Source: Dactylellina haptotyla | Taxonomy: Eukaryota; Ascomycota; Orbiliomycetes; Orbiliales; Orbiliaceae | Direction: 5' to 3' | DNA length: 64,000 nucleotides | Assembly: GCA_031310005.1 (NCBI GenBank) | Contig: CM062379.1 | Coordinates: 4,092,001-4,156,000 of the forward strand | In this document: positions 22,586 to 33,606 of the stretch, one piece after another | How the letters are laid out: every line of letters starts with the position of its first letter | Numbering within the stretch: the stretch's first letter is position 1 | Position numbers and translations under genes: made by a program | The notes under the pieces: generated by a model | The model's input: the letters and a program-made list of their open reading frames with translations, nothing else | What the model was told of the DNA's origin: nothing | Databases searched by the model: none

Positions 22586-23795
22586 CTAGGACACTTCGTC
22601 TCTCCATGGAATTGAAGATTGTGCTCCCTGCTTAGTGACGGTCTTAGAGCTAGCCAAAACTGCATACGCCACCGCATCGGCTATAGAGTAACCGCTGACA
22701 ATTTTTACTGCGAATCCTGTGATAATTTTCTTTTTAGCTTAAATGCCTCTCGGGTGGGTGGTGCCACGAGTAATACCTGTTACTTTGATGCAAGGGGCGT
22801 CGGGTAGCACTCACCTCCGACAAATGTATCTCCCGCGGCGGTAGTATCCACAACTTCGACTTTCTCCCCAGGCACCATCGCGGTCTTCCCAGAAGATACA
22901 TCGCGCCAGAAGGCACCGTTCCCTCCGAGCGTGATGACAATTGAGCCTGTGACTCCCTTCTCTACAAAGCTTTGTGAAAGCCTCCGGCAATCTTCAAGCA
23001 TCGTGACCTCGGATCCAATCCGTACAGCATCGCCGCCCCCAAGGATCGCTGCTTCCGTCTCGTTCAATATCAAATGGGATGTCTTGCGATATGCATCATC
23101 AGGGACTTGCGTCGCCGGGGCGGGGTTGAGCAATGTAACAACTGGGGGTGAGGCTTCGGATGCGAGTCTAAGCAGTTCGAGAACGGTGTCCAACGGGATC
23201 TCAAACTGTAGCACCAGGAGCGCAGGATGAGGTGAAAAATACGAAGTAGATGGCCGACAAAACCCGTTCGCTCCTGGTGTTATCAAGATCCTATTTTCTC
23301 CGGACGATTCGACCTGTCCTTTTCCGTTTCAAGGTCAGCAGCCCGATAACCATATATGTCTATTGCAAAACAAGGACATACCAGGATAACCGCGACACCT
23401 GATGGGACACCGTCGAGAACCTCAACCCCGTCGACATCGATGCCGTCTAATTTGAGGCTATTTCGCAAAGAATTACCGAAGTCGTCGTCTCCTACGCAGC
23501 CTACCATTCGGACATAGGTGGATGGCGCGGTTATAATACCTCGTGCGGTTTTCAGGCGCGAAAGGCGGGCACAGGCGACGGCTTGATTCGCACCCTTTCC
23601 GCCGAAGTGCGTCGCAAATGAATTTGCTTGTATCGTTTCCCCGGCATCAGGTACGCGGGGTGTCGTAGTTACTACACACCTCAGTCCAAACTAAGTCAGC
23701 AGATGGCTATCAAAGATGGTGTACAACCAGTGGAATCAAACCGTACCTAGATCGGTGTTCAATGACCCTACGATGAGGATTATAGGGAGGGACAT
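22586..23795 (-). CDS. RBK1: Ribokinase (PfkB family)
   Basis: Four exons (23795-23747, 23671-23382, 23313-22815, 22716-22586) give 322 residues, standard for ribokinase. It phosphorylates D-ribose to ribose 5-phosphate with ATP in the cytosol. Seen: N-terminal strand LIVGSLNTDL, PfkB signature 1 HFGGKGANQAVACARL (about residues 38-53), NPAPA, the NETEAAIL block that contacts phosphate, and signature 2 DTTAAGDTFVGG with the catalytic Asp near residue 277, then a C-terminal AVTKQGAQSSIPW-type ending (here TVTKQGAQSSIPW). The last intron (22717-22814) splits the codon after the catalytic motif. The start ATG at 23795 is immediately followed by the first beta strand. Confidence 0.93.
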
Positions 23796-26032
23796 TTTGA
23801 GGCTGAAAGCGAGAGATGATGGTGGGTCAATGGATGTACACTCCAGCCGCGGCTCACAGCTGCTGTCACGAAGTGCAAAGTGCTACTGAAAGCAGGTCTG
23901 ATATCCAGCCTGCCTCTCCTTGGGAATATTGGGGCTAGAGCTCCCTTGTGGTACCGATTCGGAAGTCGTGCTGGCAAACGGTCAATCTTACCGAAACTGT
24001 ATCCACGTCCACGCTCAGCAGTACACCCAAATTAGTCTTGCTGGCAACGAGATTACGCCCAAATCAACATTAGACATCCAGAAATATCTGCGTGACAAAA
24101 CACGATGATGCTCGAGCCAAAATCCACGATATCCTACAAGGAGCACCCAGGGTTGTCATACTGGAGCACGTAAAATATCTGCGATCTCCCCTCGTAACAT
24201 ATTTTTAGATGCCGGCGGGCAGAATCAAATGCCAGATAGTGGGTCAACAGGTCCTGCTAGCGTTTTTGGATTGGTCGCGTTTGTCGGCAGAGAAGGCTGT
24301 GCTGCCAAACGTTATGGGATACTTCCAAATACCCTGCACCCTTGGCGAAGGAAGTGATTTGGAATGGGCTTACGATCGGCTCCCCGAACGGCCCCTTCGC
24401 TAAGAAAAGAAAAAGGAAATAGAGAGAAGAAGAGAGCGAGGCTCAAATTTGGCTGTCTTATCTTAGGTTCTCGCGCAAAAATCTTGAAGCATGAGCCCAC
24501 TCAGATGAATAGAGGCAATCGTGATCAATAGCTTCTACAGAAGCTCTCATCCTTACTCAGTTCGTCTAGACAACGTTTATAACGGTTATTTGCTAATTAA
24601 AAACATGCATTTATGTACCTAAGCTACTTATTAAGGAAGTATCAACTCAAATATATTAGCAAACAAAGGTGCCTGCAATACGGCTCGGTAACTGGGACCC
24701 GAGCTGAAGATGTGTGCAGAACCGAGCTAGAGAGTTTTTTTTTTTTTGGTTTCCTGAACAATATATTGTCATTTTCTTCAAGACAGCTTATGGGCCAAGG
24801 ATTTCGATACGGTAGGTAGCTAAGCTTACCGGAGGATAAGCATGACTGGGAAAGAAAAGTATGAGGAACCTACCGATTAGCCAAAAACATCAAGCTATCG
24901 ATAGGGCGTTTTGTATGTGCGGCTGACGGCCAAGATTCCAGCCCGCTGAAACGGGTATGATAATACACATCGAAGGGCAAAAAGAAAAAGGAAGGATTTC
25001 GCAGACTTTTTAGTTCATTTGCTCTGGTCACTAATATTTTCGGTGGAGCGGGGTCTATTTTTCTGTTCGGTCAGGTCTGGTCTGGGCAAGTTAGGGCTGA
25101 GTCCAATTTGAGGATCAGAAAACACAAATTCTGTGTTTGGAGGAACATGCTAACCTGCATGACCAATTAATCGCTGGGCGGACCGGGGTTCTGTCCCACG
25201 ACGGTCGCTCCCAAGCTTCTTGAATGCATGGATACTGGCCGGCTCGACCATTGCCCAACGCTCTTGTTCTCGGGGCATTGCTGGTGATGCTGGTGCTGTT
25301 CGATCAGCCCTCGTTTCTTGGAAGTGCCCAAGTTTAGAATCCTTCTTCGGTAGCTTCTCAGGATGCGGAAAGAAAACCCCCAGCCCTACACCATGCACCA
25401 ATTTCTCACCCAAAGTTATACTATCTTTCCCACCATGTCAAACACTACATCTTTAGCTCTCTCGATATCGAAAGAGATCTCAGCCTCAGCCCCACGGCTG
25501 CCCAAGAAGAGGTTCAAAAAAAAAAAAAAAAAAGAACAATGAAAATTGTTATTTTCAAATCTACAACCTAGACACGGCCAATTACATGTCCTGTTACGAG
25601 CTGATAGGCACACCAAATTGTACTCCAAGCAAGCTTCTGCTGGTGTCGAGGTACAAGGGTCTGACTTCTTACCAGGTCCCCACCCACCACCACCACACCT
25701 TTTGGGGCATATGCTTACTCTCAGCCCTTGATAGCTCTGTCTCTAAGGTCGAGAAAGGCTGCGGCTAGCACTTCAACCCAACTGTATATATTCTGTAGCT
25801 ACTCCCAGTCTCCGCACCCTCTTTCTTCTACCATCACTCACATCCTCAGCTTCAGCTTCATCTTGCTTCATTACATCTGCTTAGCTTCACGATTTTCCTT
25901 CACTGGGTTTTTCTTCTTTCTCGCTTCGGAAATATAAATATAGGGTCGACTCGATAATAGACATCTTCACCAAATAATACTCGAATAATCACCTCTCTTC
26001 TTTCCCCACCCGAATAATAGTATTTCATAAAA
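23796..26032. other. Intergenic, ribokinase / cupin divergent region
   Basis: 2.2 kb between two start codons facing apart. Contains an 18-A run (25516-25533), CT-rich sequence from 25770 on and the TATA element of the cupin gene. Short open frames show no domains. Confidence 0.55.
25933..25940 (+). promoter_or_regulatory. TATA box of the cupin gene
   Basis: TATAAATA, 93 bp before the cupin start codon, at the downstream end of a long CT-rich stretch. The fit to a fungal TATA element is good; use is inferred from position. Confidence 0.6.
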
Positions 26033-26903
26033 ATGTATTTCCGAGCTTCCACCCTTACCATCTTCGCCACCTTGGCAACCTCGATTTTGGCTGCTCCAGC
26101 TCCAAACAAGGTCGAAGAACGACAAGCCACCCCGACAGCTCCAGGCGGTGAAGGCGAACGTGGTGTCGAGCCAGCGCCAACATACACCGGAAGCGCCTAT
26201 GGTAACTTGGAGCTTATCGCCAACTTGATCACCGCTCCTCTCCAAGCAGATCGTATTGCATTGCTCAGAGATCAGGACTTCAAGTTTGATTTCAGAAACC
26301 CCGAGGGTCGATTGAACGTCGCCACTGGTAATGGTAAGTACAAATCACACTCATCATACATTTTAAAAATATATATCGACCTTAATCACTAACATGGCAA
26401 TTTTCATCACAGCCGGTCGTGTCGTTGTCGCCAACCGCAAGACTTTCCCAGCCTTGATCGGTACTGGTTCCGGTATGGCCATGGGCTTCCTCGGCCCATG
26501 TGGTTTCAATACCCCACACACCCATCCCCGTGGTACAGAGTTGAACGTCCCGGTCGTCGGCAGACTGAACACTTCCATGATTCTTGAGAACGGTGTCCGT
26601 GTCGTCAACTCTTTGGCCGAGACCTTCCAGCTCCACGTCTTCCCACAGGGTGCTATCCACCAAGAGTTCAACCCAGACTGCGGTGAGACAATCTTCGTTG
26701 CCGGCTTCAATGCTGAAGATTTCGGTACCTCCCAAGTTGCCGACAATTTCTTCAAGCTCCCATCTGATGTCATCGCTGCCTCTGTTGGTGGAAACATCGT
26801 TGTCGACGGCCGCGACGTTGATCAATTCAGATCTACGATCCCAGCCAATGTTGCCATTGGTGTTGAAGAGTGCCTCGCCCGATGCGGTCTTGCCAAGAGA
26901 TAA
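26033..26903 (+). CDS. Secreted germin/spherulin-like cupin
   Basis: Two exons (26033-26333, 26413-26903), 263 residues. A single cupin domain behind a signal peptide (hydrophobic core TIFATLATSILAAPA, cleavage likely near residue 21, with a Lys/Arg-type EERQ propeptide-like end near 30). Germin motif 1 is HTHPRGTE (His136, His138, Glu143) and motif 2 is PQGAIHQEFN (His183, Asn187), so all four metal ligands are present. Relatives include Physarum spherulin-1 and plant germins, manganese proteins with oxalate oxidase or superoxide dismutase activity in some members; activity here is unknown. Cys130, Cys190 and two C-terminal Cys could form disulfides. Codon use is strongly biased to C-ending codons, suggesting high expression. 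The promoter has a clear TATA box. Confidence 0.9.
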
Positions 26904-27862
26904 ACGCGAGTATGGTTATCGTCAGCAGGTGAAGCAAGCGGAGGAGGAAAGCAATAGATGCTTGAGGAATAAAGTCATTTCACTCATTTTCTGGTCTTAG
27001 TTAATGATTAGCCACGATACCTGTTCTGTTTTTCTCCTATTTTTCGAGGTTTACCTTTCACTTGGACAATTGCCTCAGTTTCCTCAATTTGTTCTCTAGT
27101 TTGTTAAATTATCATAGGCATGTACTTTTTCACGAGCGGAAAAAAATGGAGTTTGCGAGTCACAATTTTTGCATACAATTTTATTTTCGCCTTCCCTCTG
27201 TTTCCTATCTCAATACATCTTGTCATATTATCTCAAGTTATTAAGGCCTGATTCTGGGGTTCAAATTCACCAATCTCTTTATTCCTCCCGCAATCAAAAA
27301 GAAAGCCTTGTTCATCCGTGAAGTCCCAATGTCTAACTCATAAGTGTGGGGTTTGGGACTTTAGAAGCTTTAAAAAAAAAAAGTGACAGTTTTGCTTCGT
27401 TAGGTACCAGCTCAGCTTGACCTTGGCTCCACATTTGACAAATCGCAAGCAGGATCCTCCGCTATCTGATTCAGCCGCACAAATCTCGAGGTGTCTGCAC
27501 TGGACCGCTTGCGGCTGAGGGGTACTAAATTTAGGGTTAATACATCCCTTTTCAGACTAGTTGTGGTGGTGCTGACTTTGTTCTACTGAGAGTGTTGCGC
27601 AAGACCACAGGCTTGCAAGCAAACTCGAGCTTGTCTGACCTGCAGCTTACAGTCTTGGCCCCATCAATTTCGATAAACTGGAAGTCTGAATTCTGCAAAT
27701 ATCAGTGCGATATAAATTGAGGAAAACCAAGAAAAACGTATATAAAATTAAAGTTCTGGGTACATTAATGATGGCAAAAACTCGCAAATTCCTGAAGTCA
27801 GAGGCCTTTCCTAAGCCCTCGTGTGTCCATTGTAAATCCACAAAAGCAATATTATCTATCTA
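26904..27862. other. Convergent intergenic region
   Basis: 3' flanks of the cupin (+) and the large unknown gene (-). A 10-A run near 27371. Nothing else supported. Confidence 0.6.
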
Positions 27863-30800
27863 TTAGCACTCGATAACAACGTCCACTGCAATTGCATATG
27901 CCTCTCGAATCGCACAGGATACGCACGTTCTACTTGAACGACATACAATAGCATCGACCCCCCATTTCGCACACCAGGCTTTGGCATACACATAAAACCC
28001 TTTCCCAATGCTCTTCGCATTGATAACTGTCACGAAATATTCTTCTTCCGTAGACATACCTCGTTGAAATGGGGTGTGTGAGAGAAGCTCTGTTGCAGGA
28101 ATAACCTTATATTTGTAGAACGCATGAATGGGGTGTTTACTCGTCGCCGTGAGGCTGGATTTAGAAAGCACCGCCTCAAGTACTAATTCCGGAGCGTCTT
28201 GTGTGTAACAAGGGTACGAAGTAATGAAAGAAGCATCGTATCGAAGGGGCAGGCAAACAATATCGCGTTCTGATCCATGGGGGGCGATATCTGGCCCTAG
28301 ATCTATTCCCGGGAGTCGAAATACAATTTCCACGTGATAAGATGGAACTATTTCACCGAATGGATCGTCGCCTCTCACGGGCTCGTAGCCCCCTTCGAGA
28401 TCTCGTGTACCACCGGTCGAGAAAAAACCTTCGCAATCCCAAAACCTGAGCCCTAGAAGTTGTACTTCGGCACTTTGGATGGGAAGGCTTTCAGGAAATC
28501 GAACATCTTCGGCAGGCACACGGCAACCGGATAAAGAGCTCGAGCCTAAGAAACAGGAATCTTTTTCTATGCTTTCTGGTGCAGAGAGTCTAGGCGCTCT
28601 ATAGCCCCTCTTGCGGAGACCTGTAATAACATCTACCCAGCCAGTTGGCTCTATTAATTTTGCGCCCTTTCGCTGGTATACGCCCATCGGAGAATTGGGG
28701 CTAAAATTTCGCATCATTTTAGCAGCCACTGCTGATAAAATCGTGATATCTTCGTATGCAGCTCCTCCCACGGCATATAATCCGATACACTTTCCGACCC
28801 ACCCTGCCGTCCCTTGAGAGTCTTCTGTAGCAAGTACTTTTCCAACGATATTATTCATACTCCACCATGACGAGGTTTTCCCATCGGATTCCAAAGACTT
28901 GCGGATTATACCCCCATACATACTCCCATGTTCACCAATCTCGTTGAGCGCAAGAGAGTCGTTCTCTAGTAAACAACCCATGAGCAGATGAGGCAAACCC
29001 TCTCCCGGAAGGACTAGGCCAGTTGTAAAAGTTCTTGAGGGCCAACCACCCTGGCCTAAGTTTCTTACCATGGCTGATGAGGTATGTTTGCTGGTGGAGT
29101 AACCGAAGTATGAGCTCCTAGTCGTGCCTCCTACTGATCTCGGGGTGAGTTTTCCTGGGGAATGAGCTGGGCTCCGACGACCAAGAATGCTTGTTGGGGT
29201 ATATAAACCCGTCGGATCGCGAAGCTTGTCTCTAATCACGCCTTCCAACATTTCGATTCCCGGCCAGTCAATTTTCCGAGCAAAGTGCAAGAGACCGCTA
29301 AGCTGTTTTTCCATGTTCTGGGGCACAAAAAATGCATCGTATGTATCGACTTCTTGAGGATCCTCTGGATCCTCAATACTCACATCATCTGTCAGAAAAA
29401 ACCGATCCCAGCTTGAGGTTTTTTGAGTTTGAGGGACTGGGGTTAGCATCTCGAAATCTGGCGTAAACGGCCGTTCGACGATACGGACATTGGTCAGCCA
29501 TATTTTAGCGATTGCTAGGTCCCAGCTTGCTTTTGGAGTAAAGTAAAGCGGCTCTAACTCAAGTTTTTCAGGTTGGTATCTGTGTAGTAATTGAAGCCTA
29601 ACCCAAAGTTCGCAACTTAATAAAATTTGGAGGACAAGCAAGATTTTCTCCTCGCCATTGCCGTACAGGATGCTCCCTAGCCGAATGCGTTCCTCAGGTC
29701 TGCTAAAGTCAAGCCAAACGTGCCTTTCCTCCAAGATTTTGAACAACTCTCTGCACTGGCTTTCGAGACTATATTCTTCGGTTTTGATCCTCTCAGATTT
29801 CTTCGCGGGAGGATAGAGCAATTTAGTAAAAAGTTGCCCATATAGAGCTCGGGATTCAAAATCAAGATTGCCATTCAGACTGTAGGATTGTTTGTGGAGT
29901 TTTGCTATGTCACGGAGACGATCAACCATAGTGGTGGAATCAATTGATCTCACACCTATAGAATCAGGCGGTTGAAACTCGATGCCGTATTCATCTACCT
30001 CTCCAGCACCATTCCCATGCTGTAATTCGAAATCTACCATCTGTGTTTCTAGAAAATACTGCCAACCAGTAGTCCCAGGTTCTTGGCCAAAAAAAGAGAG
30101 CATAGATGGTGTTTCGCTCGGTCCATTCATCCAATGATGTTGCGAATCTGCTGCGTTTTTGTCTCGAGGGCTTCGATTGCTGCAATTCTGAAAGGCTTCG
30201 TGGTCGATGCTTCGGGTATCTTCGCATGAATTTAAGGCTATAGGAGGCAAACGAGAAAATCCATTCGTATATCTTACTGAAGGGCAACCATACTTTCCAC
30301 TCGATTCATCGATATAGAAGATCGGTGCTCCCTCGAATAAAATTGAGATATCGGATTCGGTCAGAGATAAATCAGTGGTGGTCTTATCATTTGCCGACTT
30401 TCTGCGTCTCGAGTATTCACTTGGGCGAGGTGAAAGCAAGGCAGATGATGTGATTTTGAGCGAGTCGTTTGATAACAATGAGATTGACGAATCTGAAGCT
30501 ATTGATAAGACTCTCTGCGGCACTTCACTTTGAAGTGAAGAAGGCGCATTGATAGTTACAGGGCTCCTAGTTGTAGAAGCTCTGTTTATATAAGGCGCAG
30601 GATCTAGCGTGGCTACAACTTGGGAAGTCTCATCTGTAGAGTTTCTTTCCAACGGGGTCTGTGCAATGACGGATGCATTCTCCGGGGTTTGAGGTTGCAC
30701 ATTTGGTGGCTAAGTAAGAGTTAGCTATATAATTTCAAATTAATGACTAGTTCTGCCCGCAGTAATTGTAACGCACTGATAGAGGGTCTGAAACCGTTCG

Positions 30801-31037
30801 CTTATGCTTTCTACCCAGTACTTTTCGCACTGTCTCTCTAAAACTAAACCGCTTTTTTATCGTAGGAGATGTGAAGCCCTCGTTTGCATTTCCTGGTTCC
30901 AGCCGGGCTTCTACATCACGTCCTTTTGACCCCTTGTGTAATAAACTAGGACTTCTCTTGGTTGTAGTGCTCAAACTGGTTGGTGCTCTCTTCACTTTAG
31001 ATAGCTTACTTGCCTGGGGATCGGATACCTTCCACAT
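27863..31037 (-). CDS. Large protein of unknown function
   Basis: Two exons (31037-30777 and 30709-27863) joined by a 67-nt intron GTGCGT...CTTAG give 1035 residues. I do not recognise a named domain. The first 300 residues are Ser/Thr/Pro-rich and look disordered, with a basic patch (KKRFSFRETVRKVLGRKHKR). From about residue 330 the sequence looks globular and ends in a Cys-rich block (AWCAKWGVDAIVCRSSRTC, then CAIREAYAIAVDVVIEC), so it may be a conserved ascomycete protein of unknown role. Reading upstream in the same frame is open (EAPYTLRHLLDGSLE before the first Met), and another open frame at 31052-31360 also looks protein-like, so the 5' end is probably incomplete in this model. Confidence 0.7.
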
Positions 31038-31051
31038 CTCTAGCGAACCAT

Positions 31052-31360
31052 CTAACAGATGCCGAAGAGTGTAGGGTGCTTCATAAGTGAGCGTCGTATG
31101 ATAGGTAAATCATTAATATGATGCGAGCACCTAATCCACAGGTGCTGTTGAAATTTATCAGAAAAGAGGGAGATAAACGCGTAAACATGCGAGAACGCTA
31201 GAGTTTTGCCAAAGAACCCTTCAACGAATGCTTTGAGGGCAAAGTCGCCACAGTCCTTGACCTGAGAGGTTCTAGAGAAGTAAGAACCTAGATCTCTACG
31301 AACAAATTGCGACCGGTTAGTGGAAATGGGGGAGGTAATCTTGAAAAGTCTGAAGCCCAT
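31052..31360 (-). CDS. Probable 5' exon of the unknown gene
   Basis: 102 codons from ATG at 31360, rich in Phe, Val and Leu with a hydrophobic core (AFVEGFFGKTLAFSHVYAFI). It overlaps the open upstream extension of the next exon by one frame. A good donor (ATTAG/GTGCTC) exists, but the only nearby acceptor gives the wrong phase, so I cannot join it cleanly. Options: an unusual splice, a one-base change in the host gene, a sequence error, or a separate small gene. Confidence 0.35.
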   Translation of the reverse strand: MGFRLFKITSPISTNRSQFVRRDLGSYFSRTSQVKDCGDFALKAFVEGFFGKTLAFSHVYAFISLFSDKFQQHLWIRCSHHINDLPIIRRSLMKHPTLFGIC

Positions 31361-31922
31361 CCCAAGTCAAACATAAAACAAAAAGCACATAGGATAGTTG
31401 TTTACCACTAGTTATAGACCCCCAGATTCGGGGTAGCACGCCGTTCATGATTGAGCGGGAGGCTGTGTGACCCATGTGTTGCAAGACGGACATGTACCCA
31501 GCCGCGGCGCAACTGCATGCAGCTCCACCAATGTGACGTCATCTAGCCAGCTTTTCCCGACCCAGTACATTCTGACTTCTTGAGAGCTGGAGAGGAGTAA
31601 ACAATGGCCTCCATAGGGAATAATGCTCTCTTCCCGACACAGTCTTGATAACCCAATCTTGGCAGTGGTTGCAAGGGATAATTACGAACAGAGTGATCTC
31701 ATTCCAGCCTCCAATGAATCCACCTGCTTCATGAATTCCTGCGCTTCCTTGTTTCATTTACTAAAATCGAGTGCATGTCAAAGAGACCGCGAGCGGTAAC
31801 CTAATTTGGATTTTAAACACATCTCATGCCTGTATGCATGTATCATACATTTATTGTGTAAGGCGCGTACAATTTGTAACGCCAATGCAATACTTGGTCC
31901 GAATTTCTGGCTCATGATATTA
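31361..31922. other. Intergenic
   Basis: About 560 bp between two minus-strand genes. No feature seen. Confidence 0.55.
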
Positions 31923-33606
31923 TTACTCGAAGATTGTGTCTTTGTTATCTCTGGGGTCACATTCCTCCACTTCTACTTTCTCCATAAATGTATCTCTTGA
32001 TCCAACAATATCCCCATATATATCGATAACCTGGTCTAGCACCGCGTCTGGAATCTCGATCAGGGGTGTATGTTTTCCTAGAATATGCAATCTTTCGTCT
32101 CGGTTCGCTTCCTTTAAAGGGCGCAATTCAACCGTGTTTTCAAATTTCATCGATAATAGTATCTGTCCAGTAGACCCATTCTTGTCTCGAACTTTGTTTA
32201 AGAGTGAGTTTACTGCAGTATCCAGAAATCTTTTATTGTCGCCTTTCATCGATACATAGAGTATACCTAATTTCAGATACGAGAAATATATGTTAATAAA
32301 TTTCAACTGTAGGGTATAGACAAGAAAGCGTACTCTGGCCATCAGGACATTCTCCAGTTTCACTGCCATGAACGAATATGTATATCGGGTGAGTGTTCAG
32401 ATAACAATCTTCTTTTAGGGCGTTCGCCGGTATGTACACGACTGCTCCTGCAGCTAGTGGTGGCTCGTTTGTTCGTAGCAAGTTCTGCAAAGGATTTGAA
32501 ACAATACAGACAGACAACCAGTATCTATCCTCGACTAGTGGCTTTGGGAGGCTTTCCACAATTGAGATACCGCCTGGTAAATTATCGGCCGTTGCAATTA
32601 GATGCCGCGCCCAGATTGAATCACCGCTGCGAAGTTGTAGATGGATCCCGATAGAGTCTTCGTGCTTAGACTGTTTTTCCACTGCCCAGGACGGATATGG
32701 AATATTATTTTCTATATTCACGATATCGCTTTCGAGGACGTAAACGGCGTTCCCAGTCACTGCAGCGGCTCTGCAAAACACTTGAACGAGCTCGGACCCA
32801 CTTCCATATCTTCCGATAACCGCTGCGAACCCAGGACCAAACCTACCTATCGATCCAAAATGTTTTCGTATGTCTCTTTCGGCTTCTTCAAAGGGAATGT
32901 CGCCTGGCCGGTCGTGTCGAAGTGTCAGACTTGCAAAAGCAGAAATTATTCGGCTAGGCAGGTGTAGAGAAGATTGTTCAAGGTATTCTTGCAAAGATGT
33001 TCGTGTCCAATCAGCCACCGAACCCCCCTCGAGACCTAATATTGACTTTAAAGCCCTGACAACAAGGCGCTTGGCCCGAGGATCCAAAGATTGGTCATTG
33101 AATACATCCTCACGGCTATCGGGAACTGGCGTGAGTGTCTCGTCTGCTCCTGTATCCGGACTATAGATAAACCATCCCCCAACTTTCAAGAACTCTAGAG
33201 ATTCATGAATACCACTGGCCACCAGCAATGATAGTAGCGGAGAAGTGGTGTAAAGTAGACCAGGTGAGAGGCTCAGCGTATATGAACGTGGTTTAGCCAG
33301 CATCGGAGGATCTTGTAAATCTAGAATGTGGAAGTCCGCCTGGTGCAGCCGAGCCCAAGTTTCAAGCTCATCTAGTGATAACGCGGTATATTCAGAGCCG
33401 TAGTACGGGTTACGATCCAAGTGGAGAACACATTTGCCGGCTCTCGTAAGGGCTCTGGTTGCATTTGAATGTTAGATCCAATTATTTTGAATACATGAGG
33501 ATTTTTTAGCTTATCCGCTAACCTACGCTGCAAGGATAGATTCCCGGAGACCTGTTCCCACTATCACAGCGTCCCATATCGTCTGGTTAAGGGATTCGAT
33601 ATTCAT
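31923..33606 (-). CDS. MRS6: Rab escort protein (REP / Mrs6)
   Basis: Three exons (33606-33527, 33454-32334, 32266-31923) give 514 residues. REP binds newly made Rab GTPases and presents them to Rab geranylgeranyl transferase, then delivers them to membranes; it belongs to the GDI/REP fold. Seen: the N-terminal FAD-like dinucleotide fold VIVGTGLRESILAAALTR followed by LHLDRNPYYGSEYTAL (about residues 14-53), typical of REP and GDI, and the later GFAAVIGRYGSGSELVQVFCRAAAVTGN block (here split by description: FGPGFAAVIGRYG then ELVQVFCRAAA) that corresponds to the GDI/REP YP-GLGELPQ...FaRLSAVyGG segment. The sequence is divergent from GDI in that region, which favours REP over GDI. Intron phases close exactly. 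The symbol is by orthology with yeast. Confidence 0.88.

Noticed and set aside
27241-27300. GGTTCAAATTC, tRNA B-box-like
   Set aside because: No A box, acceptor stem or cloverleaf could be formed around it.
31923-33606. Rab GDP dissociation inhibitor instead of Rab escort protein
   Set aside because: The GDI-conserved Rab-binding block is too divergent and the length (514) and later sequence fit REP/Mrs6 better.
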